From Gigantopelta aegis (taxonomy: Eukaryota > Mollusca > Gastropoda > Neomphalida > Peltospiridae): a DNA stretch of 64,000 nucleotides. Shown here piece after piece: positions 45,365 through 59,900 of this stretch. Location of the stretch: contig NC_054699.1 in assembly GCF_016097555.1 (NCBI RefSeq), positions 9,336,316 through 9,400,315 on the forward strand. Reading direction: 5' to 3'. The position numbers were made by a program, and so were the translations under genes. Under the pieces are notes generated by a model. The model searched no databases, was not told the DNA's origin, and saw nothing but the letters and a program-made list of their open reading frames with translations. The first letter of the stretch is position 1. Each line of letters opens with the position of its first letter.

Positions 45365-45755
45365 TAGGGCCTCCAAGAGTCCAAAATATTGGACTCGAGT
45401 ACTTGGGGGTCAAAGTCGACCCGGACCCAAGTACCCGACTCTTACACTAGATGATAATGAGTCTAAGAAATAAAATAAAATAGCATTAGGCATCTTAATT
45501 CCAGCACTGAACATGGATGCCAAATCATGTCATTGTATTGCAATTAGAAACCGGTCGATACGTTCAGTATTATGACGGACGGATAAACAGCCAGATTAAA
45601 AGAGAGAAACTGGCACATGGTTATATAATTATTGTGTAACTTGTATTGTTGAATAGTTACTGCTGAAATTAATGCTCTACATTGTCTCACTTGTATGACC
45701 CCCAAGTCCTGTGAACGGATTCAAGTCTTGTGCGCGAGTACTCATGGAGACCCTA
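45365..45755. mobile_element. hAT-type MITE, copy 2 (reverse)
   Basis: TAGGGCCTCCAAGAGTCC at left and GAGTACTCATGGAGACCCTA at right. Perfect 8-bp duplication ACCCATTC at 45357-45364 and 45756-45763. Opposite orientation to copies at 36379 and 55997. Confidence 0.9.
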
Positions 45756-45763
45756 ACCCATTC

Positions 45764-47985
45764 ATACTCTCTCTCCGTCTTTCTGTCTCTGTCACTCTGT
45801 CTCTCTTTCTCCCCTCTTCCTCGCTTTCTTCATTTCATTTGTGCTTGTTTATTCTACATTAGCAATTTATAAATATCAATTTATTATATTTGTCATCTTG
45901 TATACAAAACATTTGTATGTTTTAAACATTTATGGAAAGACCTTAATGTAAATTTATGCTGATCCCAAAACCGCATTTATGAGATAGCAAATAAATATTG
46001 TTTAGACCAAACTGATTCAGTGAATAAAGAAATAATTAGTGATATTCAGGTTACTCTAGTTGTCAAAAAAAAAAAGAGGAAAGAAAAGCAAAGATTTAAG
46101 GTGGAAGATAAAAGTACCAATAATATAATACTTTTTTTCTTTCTTTTTTAAACATTCATTAAGATGAACATTAACAGATGCAACTATAAATCAAATTTCA
46201 TTTATCTTGGAATTACAATTTGTGTGAAATGGAATGAAATGCTAAACTTTCACATTGAACAAGTACTTGGCTGTATATATCATGCCTTTTCATTTGAACA
46301 AGGCAAGACAAAAATAACTGCAAAACTCGAACATGTATACCCTCGTAACATTTTAAATCTGTATATCAGAAAATAGAAGGGATCTTATTATTACAGTGGA
46401 TCCTTTTATTCAATGTCTGATATGACGACCTTGCTAAAGATTTATGTCGTTAATAGGTCACTTATTTGGATTTCCCTAAATTTTAATTTTGATGTATTTT
46501 TACATTATGTAGCTTGCAGACAACTTAAATTTAGTAGGAAATTACAGCAATGTACATGCTAATTAAATATTGTTTGTCTGTAACCATTGGCGTATGTTCG
46601 GTTAATCACTGACGCACAATGCACACAAAAGTTTCTTAGAACAGTCTATTGTCCGTCTCTTTAACTTTAATAACTAAGTGTTTTCTCTTTTTTTTTTTAA
46701 TACTTATCCTGATCTCTGACCGTTGTGCATTTCCCCCCCTTATCCACCTTACAGTCTGAACATTCAACAGCCGAATGGCTACGAAATCTTCCGGTGTACA
46801 CCTTCCTAGGTTAGGACAGAGTAATAGCATCATGAAATATTACCTTCTTGTATGGGTTCGTTAAATGTCTGTGATTTACAGAAAGTTATTAGTGGTTTAC
46901 TAAAATACAGTAGCATACTCAATTCGGAACTAGTTAAAGCTGCAGTCTCAACCAAGCATTTCACAACTTTGTTTACTAATCTAAAACACAAACACCACAA
47001 ACTTTAATAGGCTTGCATGTCTTCACTATTAAAGGGACTTTCCTGAGTTTGTAGCCATTTTAAAAGTTTTTTTGCAATAAATATTTTTACATTTTTAAAA
47101 TTACAATTTTTTTACATTTTCATGCTTAGAATATTAATCTCTCTTTGAGCAATGCATTTCTGAACATGGTAATGTTTTATAGTATCTCAATATTAAAATT
47201 ACTATTTGTTAACATTTTCTTGTTTGGCATAGGAATATATCTATAAACAATGCATTTCTGAACATCGTAATGTTTTATAGTATCTCAATATTAAAATTAC
47301 AATTTGCTAACATTTTCTTGTTTAGCATATGAATATCTCTATAAACAATGCATTTCTGGATATCATTTTTGTCTAAAATAATTTCATATGTACAAATTTA
47401 ATATTTCTCCCAACGACCAAAATTAAAAAAAAAAAATTTGTTCAAACGTCCTTCCAAATATATTTATCCACATAATGCTTTTATTTAAAAAATGTTAAAG
47501 CAAGACCATGTTTTAAAAAGTCAGGATATGTGTTTATTTTGTATGGGGAACAAAAAGAAGTCTTGCTAGGGCTGAAAAACCGGGATAATCCATTTAACAA
47601 ATATCAAAAAGTTGCATTCAACTCGTAACTGATTTCTAAACATGGCTGGAATTAAAGTAACTGATTCCAATATTCCTGGGCATGCATCTTTCCTGTTTTC
47701 ACATACACACACCAGGAACAACAAAAAGTCATTAATAAGTACCACCCCCCTGAGACAGGGCAGCACATATAACAGTCTTCGATATATATCGGCTATAGTG
47801 CAATGATTGGAAAACTCCAGTTTAAAGGACCACTGGACTAACGGATCTGTCAAACTGTCGAGCGAACTTTCCCTATGAACTAATGCAGTTCTTCCTAAGT
47901 ATGCTAACTGTTATAGTATGGCACATAGCACCAATATTGAGGGTTTTGTCAAATAGACTGGAACACAGTTGCTGGCAAAGACTGT
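45764..47985. other. Intergenic and PCCA 3' flank, no gene
   Basis: AT-rich, with a CT-rich run near 45770-45830. 47110-47360 is a tandem repeat of about 109 bp, 2.3 copies (ATGCATTTCTGAACATGGTA, AATGTTTTATAGTATCTCAA). The PCCA 3' untranslated region should lie just below 47990; a minus-strand AATAAA at 47533-47538 is one possible poly-A signal. Confidence 0.5.
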
Positions 47986-47989
47986 TCTA

Positions 47990-50900
47990 TCACTCTAGCT
48001 CAATGATCAAGTCTTCTTCATTCACTGTGTCACCGGTCTTGAAATTCACTTTTTTAACCTGAAAAAAATATTTGAAAAATCAGATAAACCTGTTTGAACA
48101 AACACTGTTTAAAGGTGATAACATACAATACGAGTGCGTCGTACGAGAATAGCTCATTGTGACATGACAACATTACAATTTAATCAGTTGCTATGCTATC
48201 GGTTATTCTCGTATGAGACACTTGTACCGTGTGGTGTCGTCTTAAAGTTACATTCTCTAGTTACCATATTATAACATCATGTACAAATATGAAATACAAG
48301 CTCAAATGCACTTTTAAAAAACTCGTGTGTGTTCGCTATGAACGGAGATCGTCAAAAGTATACGCTCAATTCGTCGCCTGTGCTGCCATAGCTCGGCAAA
48401 GTACAAACGACAGCCTGTTGTCAGTTTCAGTTAACACGTGCTTTTTGCCGATTTCAAATTGTAGGGTTCGTCTCAAAAAATTAAAAGAGAAATCTTGCAC
48501 TGTACGAAGAATGTTCGGTTGAGGATATGGTACTAGAGTCTTTTGTTAAAACCGGTTTGATCTTGAAAACGAATTATCAACAATCGTACCTTCCTATTTC
48601 AGAATTAGTATTTTATAAAGTGTTAGTAGAACTTTTAAAGTTTAGTTTGTATACTAGTAACACATTAATCATTTTTATTTTTTAATAAAATATACTAAAG
48701 TAGACAATGAATGTTTTCACTTCTTAATTTTACGTGTTAAAATCGACAAATTCAAATAAATATTCTTTTGTTTGGAAAGGGTAAAGTTGGAGGGGGGGTG
48801 GGGGTGTTTAACGACATCAAAGTTAGAGCATATTGATTTAATAATCATCTGACACCATACAACTGTAAATAAAATGTGTTGAGTGCGTTGTTAAATAAAA
48901 CATATTCTATCCTTCCTTCCATCTGCTGTTGGATGTCAACCATTTGGTAATTTTGACATATAATCTTAGAAAGGAATCGGGTGCATGTGCAGGGGGAGGG
49001 TATTGGAGGTCGAAACCCTTACTTGCCCAAGCTTAATTTTTTTTTGAAATGTATTTTTTGGGGGAGCATGGCCCCATATAAACTTCGCTTAACACAATCT
49101 ATAACCCCAACACCGCTGAAATCCCTGCACACGCGCCTTGGAAACCCGCTACATTTTTTTTTAGCAAGGGATTGTTTATATATACCATCCCACAGACAGG
49201 ATATCACATACCATGGTCTTTTTGTATACCCGCCGATGGAGATCGATCCTAGACTGACTGCGCTTTTCAAAAAAACACCTTTTCAGGTCTAAGTAATGAA
49301 TAAAAAAAACATATAGTCTTGAAAAATGTTACGTAAATCGAACACAGTACCCTCTTCCTCTACCCGTAGAGCGTTACGTAATTAGTAACACCCCCTTACA
49401 TGTAACGCGTATGCCAACAGCTGGCCACTATCAAAATTTCAAGGCAAATCCCCCACTCACCGACCCCTGGAAAGGTGTTGTACCATACCTCTATGGATAT
49501 AAATATGTTTTGGAGATATGAGACGACCGCTCAATCAAGACAGTTAAATTTGTTCAAAAATTGCGAAATCTCACGTGATAGCTTGTTGGGGAATTCTATA
49601 CTTGTGATAAGCCAATGAAAACCGAGATCGGTACGAGCCCGTCAAAGGTGTTCCACTTTCAAAATCATGGCTTTGTTTTTGACCTGGATAAGCCAGCGTA
49701 GTGAAACCAATGCGGAGTGTGGCGTCATATATGCACCAAAGGTAATTGGATTTTCTGTTCTATATGCTTAAATCATAAAAATATTCCAGGGAATGTATTT
49801 TTCACTGTAAATTGTTTTCAAGATCTGTGATTTTAATGCCTTTTTATTAATCACAATACATTAAGAAAAGTTAGTATATTTTATAAAAAAAAATTTTTTT
49901 AAGGCATACCAAAAATATAGTCATGTAAACATTAATTAAAGGTCACTTTGTTAGAATATTAAAAACATCATGAATAAACAGGAAGTCATCATCACCGGTC
50001 ATGTTTAGCTAACGTATTCATGTGATGATGCCTGACATATAGAAATGATATAGAACTGTTGGTACACAAGAGTAAAAGGCTGTGGGGGGGGGGGGAGGTT
50101 TTTTTGGGAGAGACGACAACTGCCCCCCCCCCCCCCCCCCCCCCCCAACCCCCTGCTGGAGCAAATACTCAAATTTGATTATTTGGGCAAAAATTATGAA
50201 GATATTTGGGCAAAATGAGCTGGCTTGAAACCTTTTTACCATGTATTTCCATCATTCTGTTCACAATATAAAATTGTGTAGTTTGACAGTAATGCTAATA
50301 TGAATAAATAGAGGTTATTACCAGGGTTTTTCGTTATCGTCAGTATCATACATTAGGAATAAAAACTGTATTATTGTGAATTGTATCATAATATATGATG
50401 ATATTGACGATACTGAAACACACAAGGGTAATAATGTCTTTATCATATAATGTCAAGCTTAACACAACATGTTTTTCTGTAAACTGTATACGCAACTTTA
50501 ATTCCAGTCAGCCATTATTCGATATTCAAATGACGTAACAATATGTGACGCAGTGTCTTTTTGAATGAAAATGATGTCAAACTTGAATGACATCATTTTG
50601 GATATCCTTACATAAAAATAAACTAGTGCTTAACATTTTTTTTTCCTAAACACTGGACAGCTTTCAGTGTAAAGTTGCTATTGAAATGTTTTTGTTTGAG
50701 ATGAGTGTCACCATAGTAAGTTTGCTTAGTGTCAATAAATGTAGTGCCGTGACTTCAATTAATTTACATCTAATTTGCAAAGTTATCAAATTCTGAAAGT
50801 GTGTGATTTGAAAAACATCACATACTCTGATTACACTGGATATGCTAGCTATTATATGATCAATGTTCTTATCCAGATTCAGACATTTTCATTTAATTCG

Positions 50901-53900
50901 GGAAAAATTCAGCCTGCCTCCCTCCCCCTTACAATTGTGGTAGCTAGTATGCCTATGTGTGTGTCTAACATCTTGTCTGTTCGTTTCAGTGTGTCGGAAA
51001 TGGTAACTTACTGTGGCACTTTTCCCGGCAACCAGACTGTTTTGCATCTTCATAGCTTCGAGAACACACACCTCCTGACCCTCAGCAACCTGAACAAGAC
51101 ATGTACACATGTTATAAACAATACTCATTTTTTTATCCTATAACTTACTCACAAACATAACTTTTTTTCAAACCTATAACGTACCCATGTCATCCATGTC
51201 ATAAACCCATTTGATATTTATGGGATATTAAACGAGCTTCTATTTCGTATCATGTTTATGTCCCAAGCTTTAGCGAGTGACAATTAAAATTGTTTCACGA
51301 GTGACATATACATGATATGAAATGGTAGTGATTTTAGTATCCTATTTATTACCCATAATTGATCTTAATTTATATCACTCAACTCCTTTAGTTGATGTTC
51401 CTGTAAGGTTGTAGTGTGCCAATCGATGACGTCGAACTTGGCGTTCATTTTGATATGCACCAAGATATTTTTAACTATATGGGTAATAATTTGGTTTCTT
51501 ACAAACCCATTGGTGAGAACACTATTAATTAATTATTTATGATAACACATATTAATAATACATATATGTGTGATAACAATTTAAGGACATATGATTGGCT
51601 TCTCCTAGGTGATGACCCGATTGTGACAGCCATACTATCTAATGAAAAAAAGCAAAGATCAAAATAAGATTGATCTGTAATCTATCTCATGGTCCATTCC
51701 TTTACGTGTTGAGGTAGCTTGAATGTTTCAATGACTCGAAGAGCTATGCCAGCTGGAGCATCAGCTCCTGGTAGAGTCACCCAAGCTGGACTGGTCAAAG
51801 GGTAGAGACTAGACTAATATGGACCAGACAGAGGATGTGAGTCGAGAAAGACAACTGTCTAGGAGAAGCATACTCCAAAATCAAAACTGGGCTGGAGAGG
51901 CTCAGAATCCTAGTAAGGAAACTCCTAGGAGAAGGAAAACTCCAAACTCAAACCAAGTCCACTGAAGTCAGAGTACAGAAGCTATGCATCAGCATTAGCG
52001 TGGAAACCGAAAGGAAATGTCTGTACATGCACCAAGCTGTATGATCATGAAACAGATGGACATATCGAAGTGGTGTCGCCCCCATGGACCAAAGCCAGGT
52101 GGGTATGGTGCCGGGCCTCCAGCCTCGAAGGGGTCCACTCAAGCAACTGGTGGCTCTGTCATGAAGCCAGGATAAAGCACTGGCTGAATGGAGCAAAGCA
52201 TGATCAACTATAGCTTGAACGCAGCAGAAAGAAGATCTGTGATGTATAGTTAACCTGAAACTGATTAACAAGCGCAAGACTATAAATAAGTTTTAGTTTA
52301 ATTTTGTTTATAACCTGGTTTTTCAGGATATGTAAGAAATTGAATACTACTTTTGTGTCCCATTAGATACCATTTGTCATACAACTTATTGTTTAAAAAC
52401 GTATCCAACTTGCTTTCACTTGTTAGATACATTTTAAAACAACTTGTGAGATAAATGTTACCTATCATGTACTCATGTAGTATTCTCTATGTATTAACCT
52501 AGTTAAAACACCTTTAACTGTTGCTGGGGTACCTATTTACAACCAAGGAGCCACTTTCACAAAACATTTTACGTTTATGGTGAGCAGACATTAAGTCTAT
52601 ATGTAGAACAATACATCAATATCGAAGATGAGACACGGTAAGGACAGTAGAAAGTAACTGATGTCTATTTCGAACTATTATTTGTACTGTATGCAATGAT
52701 AACAATAGTTTAACAGCTGTAAATTCATGTTTATGTGCAAAACTAGGCTACTAAAATCCACAATTAAAAAACAGTGTGCTCAAAACACACTTTCTTTTGA
52801 TAGAGCAGTTAATACCGCAGGTCCTTTCAATGGTGATAAATGTAAGTGTGTTTGTTGTGAAAGTTTTATCTGGGTGAAAAATGTATGCAATTTTATTTCA
52901 TCCAGTACCAAAACCTTTTAAATATGTGTAGTAATGTATCCTGTGGGTGGGCACTGTAGGCCACAAGTGGGTGATGTTCAATTGGCACTATATCAGAAAA
53001 TCTTCAATTACTCAAGTAGCATATGCATTCAAAATGGCAAAATTCTGTCACAAAATGCACAATCCTGTCTTTTTTATGTCATTGATGCACAGTTGGTGTG
53101 GGATCAATCCCCGTCGGTGGGCCCATTGTGCTATTTCTCGTTCCAGCCAGTGCACCATGACTGGTATATCAAAGGCCATGGTATGTGCTATCCTGTCTGT
53201 GGGAAAGTGCACATAAAAGATCCTTTGCTGCATTAGAAAAAATGTAGCGGTTTCCTCTAATGACTACAAGTCAGAATTACCAAATGTTTGACATCCAATA
53301 GCCGATGATTAATTAATCAATGTGCTCTAGTGGTGTCAATAAACAAAACAAACTTCTTCTTTTTATGTTGTTTTCCGCCTCACTATAACCTGTGCCCCAT
53401 GACTGGTATACGAAAATCTCTAGATCATACATAAACAAAGGTAATTTTTCAGCATTTTAGATGAAATTTAATCTATTTTGTAAAGAAGAAAACAAAGCTG
53501 AAAAATTCCATCACTGTACATCGTCTCCAGGCTTGACTGTGATGGATTTCAAGATGCCGGGCATGGGAGCCAGGATCGACGAACTGACGTCCATCACCAT
53601 TTTCTCTGGCATGTACTTATAGAGCCTGGCCGCTGTTTCATCTAGAACTCGCAGTGGAAACTGAAAACAAACATACAATGTATGACTGACAGTTTATATA
53701 GAACTCGCAGTGGAAACTGAAAACAAACATACAATGTATGACTGACAGTTTATCTAGAACTCGCAGTGGAAACTGAAAACAAACATACAATGTATGACTG
53801 ACAGTTTATCTAGAACTCGCAGTGGAAACTGAAAACAAACGTACAATGTATGACTGACAGTTTATCTAGAACTCGCAGTGGAAACTGAAAACAAACGTAC

Positions 53901-56900
53901 AATGTATGACTGACAGTTTATCTAGAACTCGCAGTGGAAACTGAAAACAAACATACAATGTATGACTGACAGTTTATCTAGAACTCGCAGTGGAAACTGA
54001 AAACAAACATACAATGTATGACTGACAGTTTATCTAGAAGTGGAAACTGAAAACAAACATACAATGTATGACTGACAGTTTATCTAGAACTCGCAGTGGA
54101 AACTGAAAACAAACATACAATGTATGACTGACAGTTTATATAGAACTCGCAGTGGAAACTGAAATCAAACGTACAATGTATGACTGACAGTTTATATAGA
54201 ACTCGCAGTGGAAACTGAAAACAAACGTACAATGTATGACTGACAGTTTATATAGAACTCGCCGTGGAAACTGAAAACAAACGTACAATGTATGACTGAC
54301 AGTTTATCTAGAACTCGCCGTGGAAACTGAAATCAAACGTACAATGTATGACTGACAGTTTATCTAGAACTCGCCGTGGAAACTGAAATCAAACGTACAA
54401 TGTATGACTGAGAGTTTATATAGAACTCGCCGTGGAAACTGAAATCAAACATACAATGTATGACTGACAGTTTATATAGAACTCGCCGTGGAAACTGAAA
54501 ACAAACATACAATGTATGACTGACAGTTTATCTAGAACTCGCAGTGGAAACTGAAAACAAACGTACAATGTATGACTGACAGTTTACCTAGAACTCGCCG
54601 TGGAAACTGAAATCAAACGTACAATGTATGACTGACAGTTTACCTAGAACTCGCCGTGGAAACTGAAATCAAACGTACAATGTATGACTGACAGTTTACC
54701 TAGAACTCGCCGTGGAAACTGAAATCAAACGTACAATGTATGACTGACAGTTTACCTAGAACTCGCCGTGGAAACTGAAATCAAACGTACAATGTATGAC
54801 TGACAGTTTACCTAGAACTCGCCGTGGAAACTGAAATCAAACGTACAATGTATGACTGACAGTTTACCTAGAACTCGCCGTGAAAACTGAAATCAAACGT
54901 ACAATGTATGACTGACAGTTTATATAGAACTCGCCGTGGAAACTGAAATCAAACGTACAATGTATGACTGACAGTTTGTATAGACCTCACAGTGGAAACT
55001 GAAAACAAACATACAATGTATGACTGACAGTTTACCTAGAACTCGCAGTGGAAACTGAAAACAAACGTACATTGTATGACTGACAGTTTATCTAGAACTC
55101 ACAGTCGGAACTGAAATAAAATGTACAATGTATGACTGACAGTTTATCTGGAACTTGCAACTGGAAGTGAAATCAAATGTACAATGTATGACTGACAGTT
55201 TATCTAGAACTTGCATTGGGAAGTGAAATCAAATGTACAATGTATGACTGACAGTTTATCTAGAACTCGCAGTGGAAACTGAAATCAAATGTACAATGTA
55301 TGACTGACAGTTTATCTAAAACTTGCATTATGAAGTGAAATAAAATGTACAATGTATGACTGACAGTTTATCTAAAACTTGCATTGGGAAGTGAAATAAA
55401 ATGTACAATGTATTAGTACAGACTGACAAATCATCTAAAAAGTGAAATATAGGGGAGGGACGGGTTAGTTGAGCCACTGAGTTAGTTGATCCACCCCTTC
55501 CCATTGGTTTCTGAATAGAGACATGTGACATTTGGTACAATATTTGGAAAGGTCATGCTTCCATGATGTAATGGTCAGGCAGCAGGCACACTTATGTAAA
55601 TTTTGCCTTGAAAAAGACATTTTAACACAGGAGAAAGTACATTTCATCACTCAAGGTATATTGATTTATATGAGAAGAATCATAAATATTTTGCATGTTC
55701 CCTGACTTGTGAATAAAACATTGTTTTACTGTGTATTTCCATGAACAGTTTGGGTTAAGTTTGTGGCACCCTTTTAACAGCATGGATTAAAATATTAAAA
55801 TGGCCAGTATGGGGCAAGTTGTGCCAGTCTGATTAGGATATGTTCATCCATAGAACAACTTACCCCACTGTGTTTTCTAACCATGATCAACTTACCTATA
55901 TTGTCTTTTTTTCCAGTATGTTTTTTCCATATTCAAAATGACCGTTTTCAGTCTTACTCACAACATGTTTATCAGACATTCCTATATGCTTAATATTAGG
56001 GTCTCCACGAGTACTCGAGTACTCGAGCACAGACTGAGTCTAGCAAGACGCGAGTCCGTTCATAGGACTCGAGTACCCGTGCATGGTGGAATATAATGAT
56101 CAACTATTACTATAATACAATGGACAATGTAGGACAATAATTTTAGCAGTAAATAATAAACAATATAATTTACACAATAGTTATAAGATCATGTGCTAGT
56201 TTCTCTTTTTAAACTCGCTGTTCGTGCGTCACAACATATCAACTGGTTTCTAACTGCAATACAATGGCATGATTTGGCATCTATGTTTAGCCCTAGAATT
56301 AAGATGAATAATGCTATTTTACTTTATTCTTTAGTCTCATTATCATATAATGTATGTATTGGGTATTTTGGACTTGTGGAGGTCCTACTTAATATGTTTG
56401 GATTTTAAAATTACGATGTTTATTATGTTTGAATTTGTTTGCGTTCGAATAAAACAATCTTCATGTGTGATCTTACCAAGTGGGACTTATAGAGATACTG
56501 AATAACATGTGTCAAGATAGAATTTTCAAGTAACTTATGTTTGAGACAGGATTTGAAGTTAGTTCTTAAATGTTAATGCATTCTTATTGACTTTATTCTA
56601 CGATTTAATGTGATTGATGATATGTTATATAGTCATAAAAGTATATTATTATTTGTGAGATATGTTCTCGAGAAATCTCTCGTAGTAGGCTATTGTAGAT
56701 AGACATATTCAAAATAAACGTTTTCAGTCTTACTCACAATATGTGTATCAGAAATTCCTATATGCTTAATATGTTTGGAGTTTCAAATTACGATGTTTAT
56801 TATTTTGAATTTGTTTGCACTGGAATAAAACAATCTTCAAGTAAAGTACAGTATATTGATCAACTTGCCCCTTGACCTGGCACATCTTACCCCAGAAGGC

Positions 56901-59900
56901 GGGTTATTCGAGCCATTTTTTATAAAATGTTTGATAACCCACTATTATGCAGGGACACGACTAACTTTAAGATAACTTGACTAGAATGTATGCACAACTG
57001 TATACTGCAAACATTAGACTATAAACCATCACCTAGCATATCTTAATTCAAGCACAGGACTTGTTAGACTAAACATTGGCTAACTAACCCATTCCTCACC
57101 TACTGTAGTTGTGTTTTGCGTTAGCTAAAATTGCTAAATGATGAAGTGGCAATCACGGGGTTTTAAAACTATTGTGTTTTGTATTAGTCCAAATAAAAGC
57201 AAACACGTTGATGATGGGAAGGGAAACTTGGCTTTAAAATGTAGTTCAATGACTACTCAACACCATTCCAAATGGGAGGGGAACCATGGCTTTAAAATGT
57301 ACCGTTCAGTGACTACTCACCACCGTTCCAAATGGGAGGGGAACCTTGGCTTTAAAATGTACAGTTCAATGACTACTCAACACCGTTCCAAATGGGAGGG
57401 GAACCGTGGCTTTAAAATGTACCGTTCAATGACTACTCACCACCGTTCCAAATGGGAGGGGAAACTTGGCTTTAAAATGTACAGTTCAAAGACTACTCAC
57501 CACCGTTCCAAATGGGAGGGGAACCTTGGCTTTAAAATATACAGTTCAAAGACTACTCACCACTGTTCCAAATGGGAGGGAAACCGTGGCTTTAAAATGT
57601 ATAGTTCAAAGACTACTCACCACTGTTCCAAATGGGAGGGGAACCTTGGCTTTAAAATGTACCGTTCAATGACTACTCACCACCGTTCCAAATGGGAGGG
57701 GAAACTTGACTTTAAAATGTACAGTTCAAAGACTACTCACCACCGTTCCAAATGGGAGGGGAAACATGGCTTTAAAATGTACAGTTCAAAGACTACTCAC
57801 CACCGTTCCAAATGGGAGGGGAAACTTGGCTTTAAAATGTACAGTTCAAAGACTACTCACCACCGTTCCAAATGGGAGGGGAACCTTGGCTTTAAAATAT
57901 ACAGTTCAAAGACTACTCACCACTGTTCCAAATGGGAGGGAAACCGTGGCTTTAAAATGTATAGTTCAAAGACTACTCACCACTGTTCCAAATGGGAGGG
58001 GAACCGTGGCTTTAAAATGTACCATTCAAAGACTACTCACCACTGTTCCAAATGGGAGGGGAAACTTGGCTTTAAAATGTACAGTTCAAAGACTACTCAC
58101 CACTGTTCGAAATGGGAGGGGAACCTTGGCTTTAAAATGTACCGTTCAATGACTACTCACCACTGTTCCAAATGGGAGGAGAACCTTGGCTTTAAAATGT
58201 ACAGTTCAAAGACTACTCACCACTGTTCCAAATGGGAGGGGAACCTTGGCTTTAAAATGTACAGTTCAAAGACTACTCACCACTGTTCCAAATGGGAGGA
58301 GAACCTTGGCTTTAAAATGTACAGTTCAAAGACTACTCACCACTGTTCCAAATGGGAGGGGAACCGTGGCTTTAAAATGTACAGTTCAAAGACTACTCAC
58401 CACTGTTCCAAATGGGAGGGGAACCTTGGCTTTAAAATGTACAGTTCAAAGACTACTCACCACTGTTCCAAATGGGAGGAGAACCTTGGCTTTAAAATGT
58501 ACAGTTCAAAGACTACTCACCACTGTTCCAAATGGGAGGGGAACCTTGGCTTTAAAATGTACAGTTCAAAGACTACTCACCACTGTTCCAAATGGGAGGG
58601 GAACCTTGGCTTTAAAATGTACCGTTCAATGACTACTCACCACTGTTCCAAATGGGAGGAGAACCTTGGCTTTAAAATGTACAGTTCAAAGACTACTCAC
58701 CACTGTTCCAAATGGGAGGGGAACCTTGGCTTTAAAATGTACAGTTCAAAGACTACTCACCACTGTTCCAAATGGGAGGGGAACCTTGGCTTTAAAATGT
58801 ACAGTTCAAAGACTACTCACCACTGTTCCAAATGGGAGGAGAACCTTGGCTTTAAAATGTACAGTTCAAAGACTACTCACCACTGTTTCAAATGGGAGGG
58901 GAACCTTGGCTTTAAAATGTACAGTTCAAAGACTACTCACCACTGTTCCAAATGGGAGGGGAAACATGGCTTTAAAATGTACCGTTCAATGACTACTCAC
59001 CACTGTTCCAAATGGGAGGGGAAACTTGGCTTTAAAATGTACCGTTCAAAGACTACTCACCACTGTTCCAAATGGGAGGGGAACCTTGGCTTTAAAATGT
59101 ACAGTTCAAAGACTACTCACCACTGTTCCAAATGGGAGGAGAACCTTGGCTTTAAAATGTACAGTTCAAAGACTACTCACCACTGTTCCAAATGGGAGGG
59201 GAACCTTGGCTTTAAAATGTACAGTTCAAAGACTACTCACCACTGTTCCAAATGGGAGGAGAACCTTGGCTTTAAAATGTACAGTTCAAAGACTACTCAC
59301 CACTGTTTCAAATGGGAGGCGAACCTTGGCTTTAAAATGTACAGTTCAAAGACTACTCACCACTGTTCCAAATGGGAGGGGAAACATGGCTTTAAAATGT
59401 ACCGTTCAATGACTACTCACCACTGTTCCAAATGGGAGGGGAAACATGGCTTTAAAATGTACAGTTCAAAGACTACTCACCACTTCCAAATGGGAGGGGA
59501 ACCTTGGCTTTAAAATGTACAGTTCAAAGACTACTCACCACTGTTCCAAATGGGAGGAGAACCTTGGCTTTAAAATGTACAGTTCAAAGACTACTCACCA
59601 CTGTTCCAAATGGGAGGAGAACCTTGGCTTTAAAATGTACAGTTCAAAGACTACTCACCACTGTTTCAAATGGGAGGGGAACCTTGGCTTTAAAATGTAC
59701 AGTTCAAAGACTACTCACCACTGTTCCAAATGGGAGGAGAACCTTGGCTTTAAAATGTACAGTTCAAAGACTACTCACCACTGTTTCAAATGGGAGGGGA
59801 ACCTTGGCTTTAAAATGTACAGTTCAAAGACTACTCACCACTGTTCCAAATGGGAGGGGAAACATGGCTTTAAAATGTAGTTCAAAAGACTACTCACCAC

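Noticed and set aside
57138-59513. 791-codon plus-strand open frame with 20-residue repeats ([18 protein letters not shown] type)
   Set aside because: It is the antisense reading of the 60-bp splice-site array; a unit of 20 codons without a stop keeps several frames open. There is no independent sign of coding, and two further frames are open over the same DNA.
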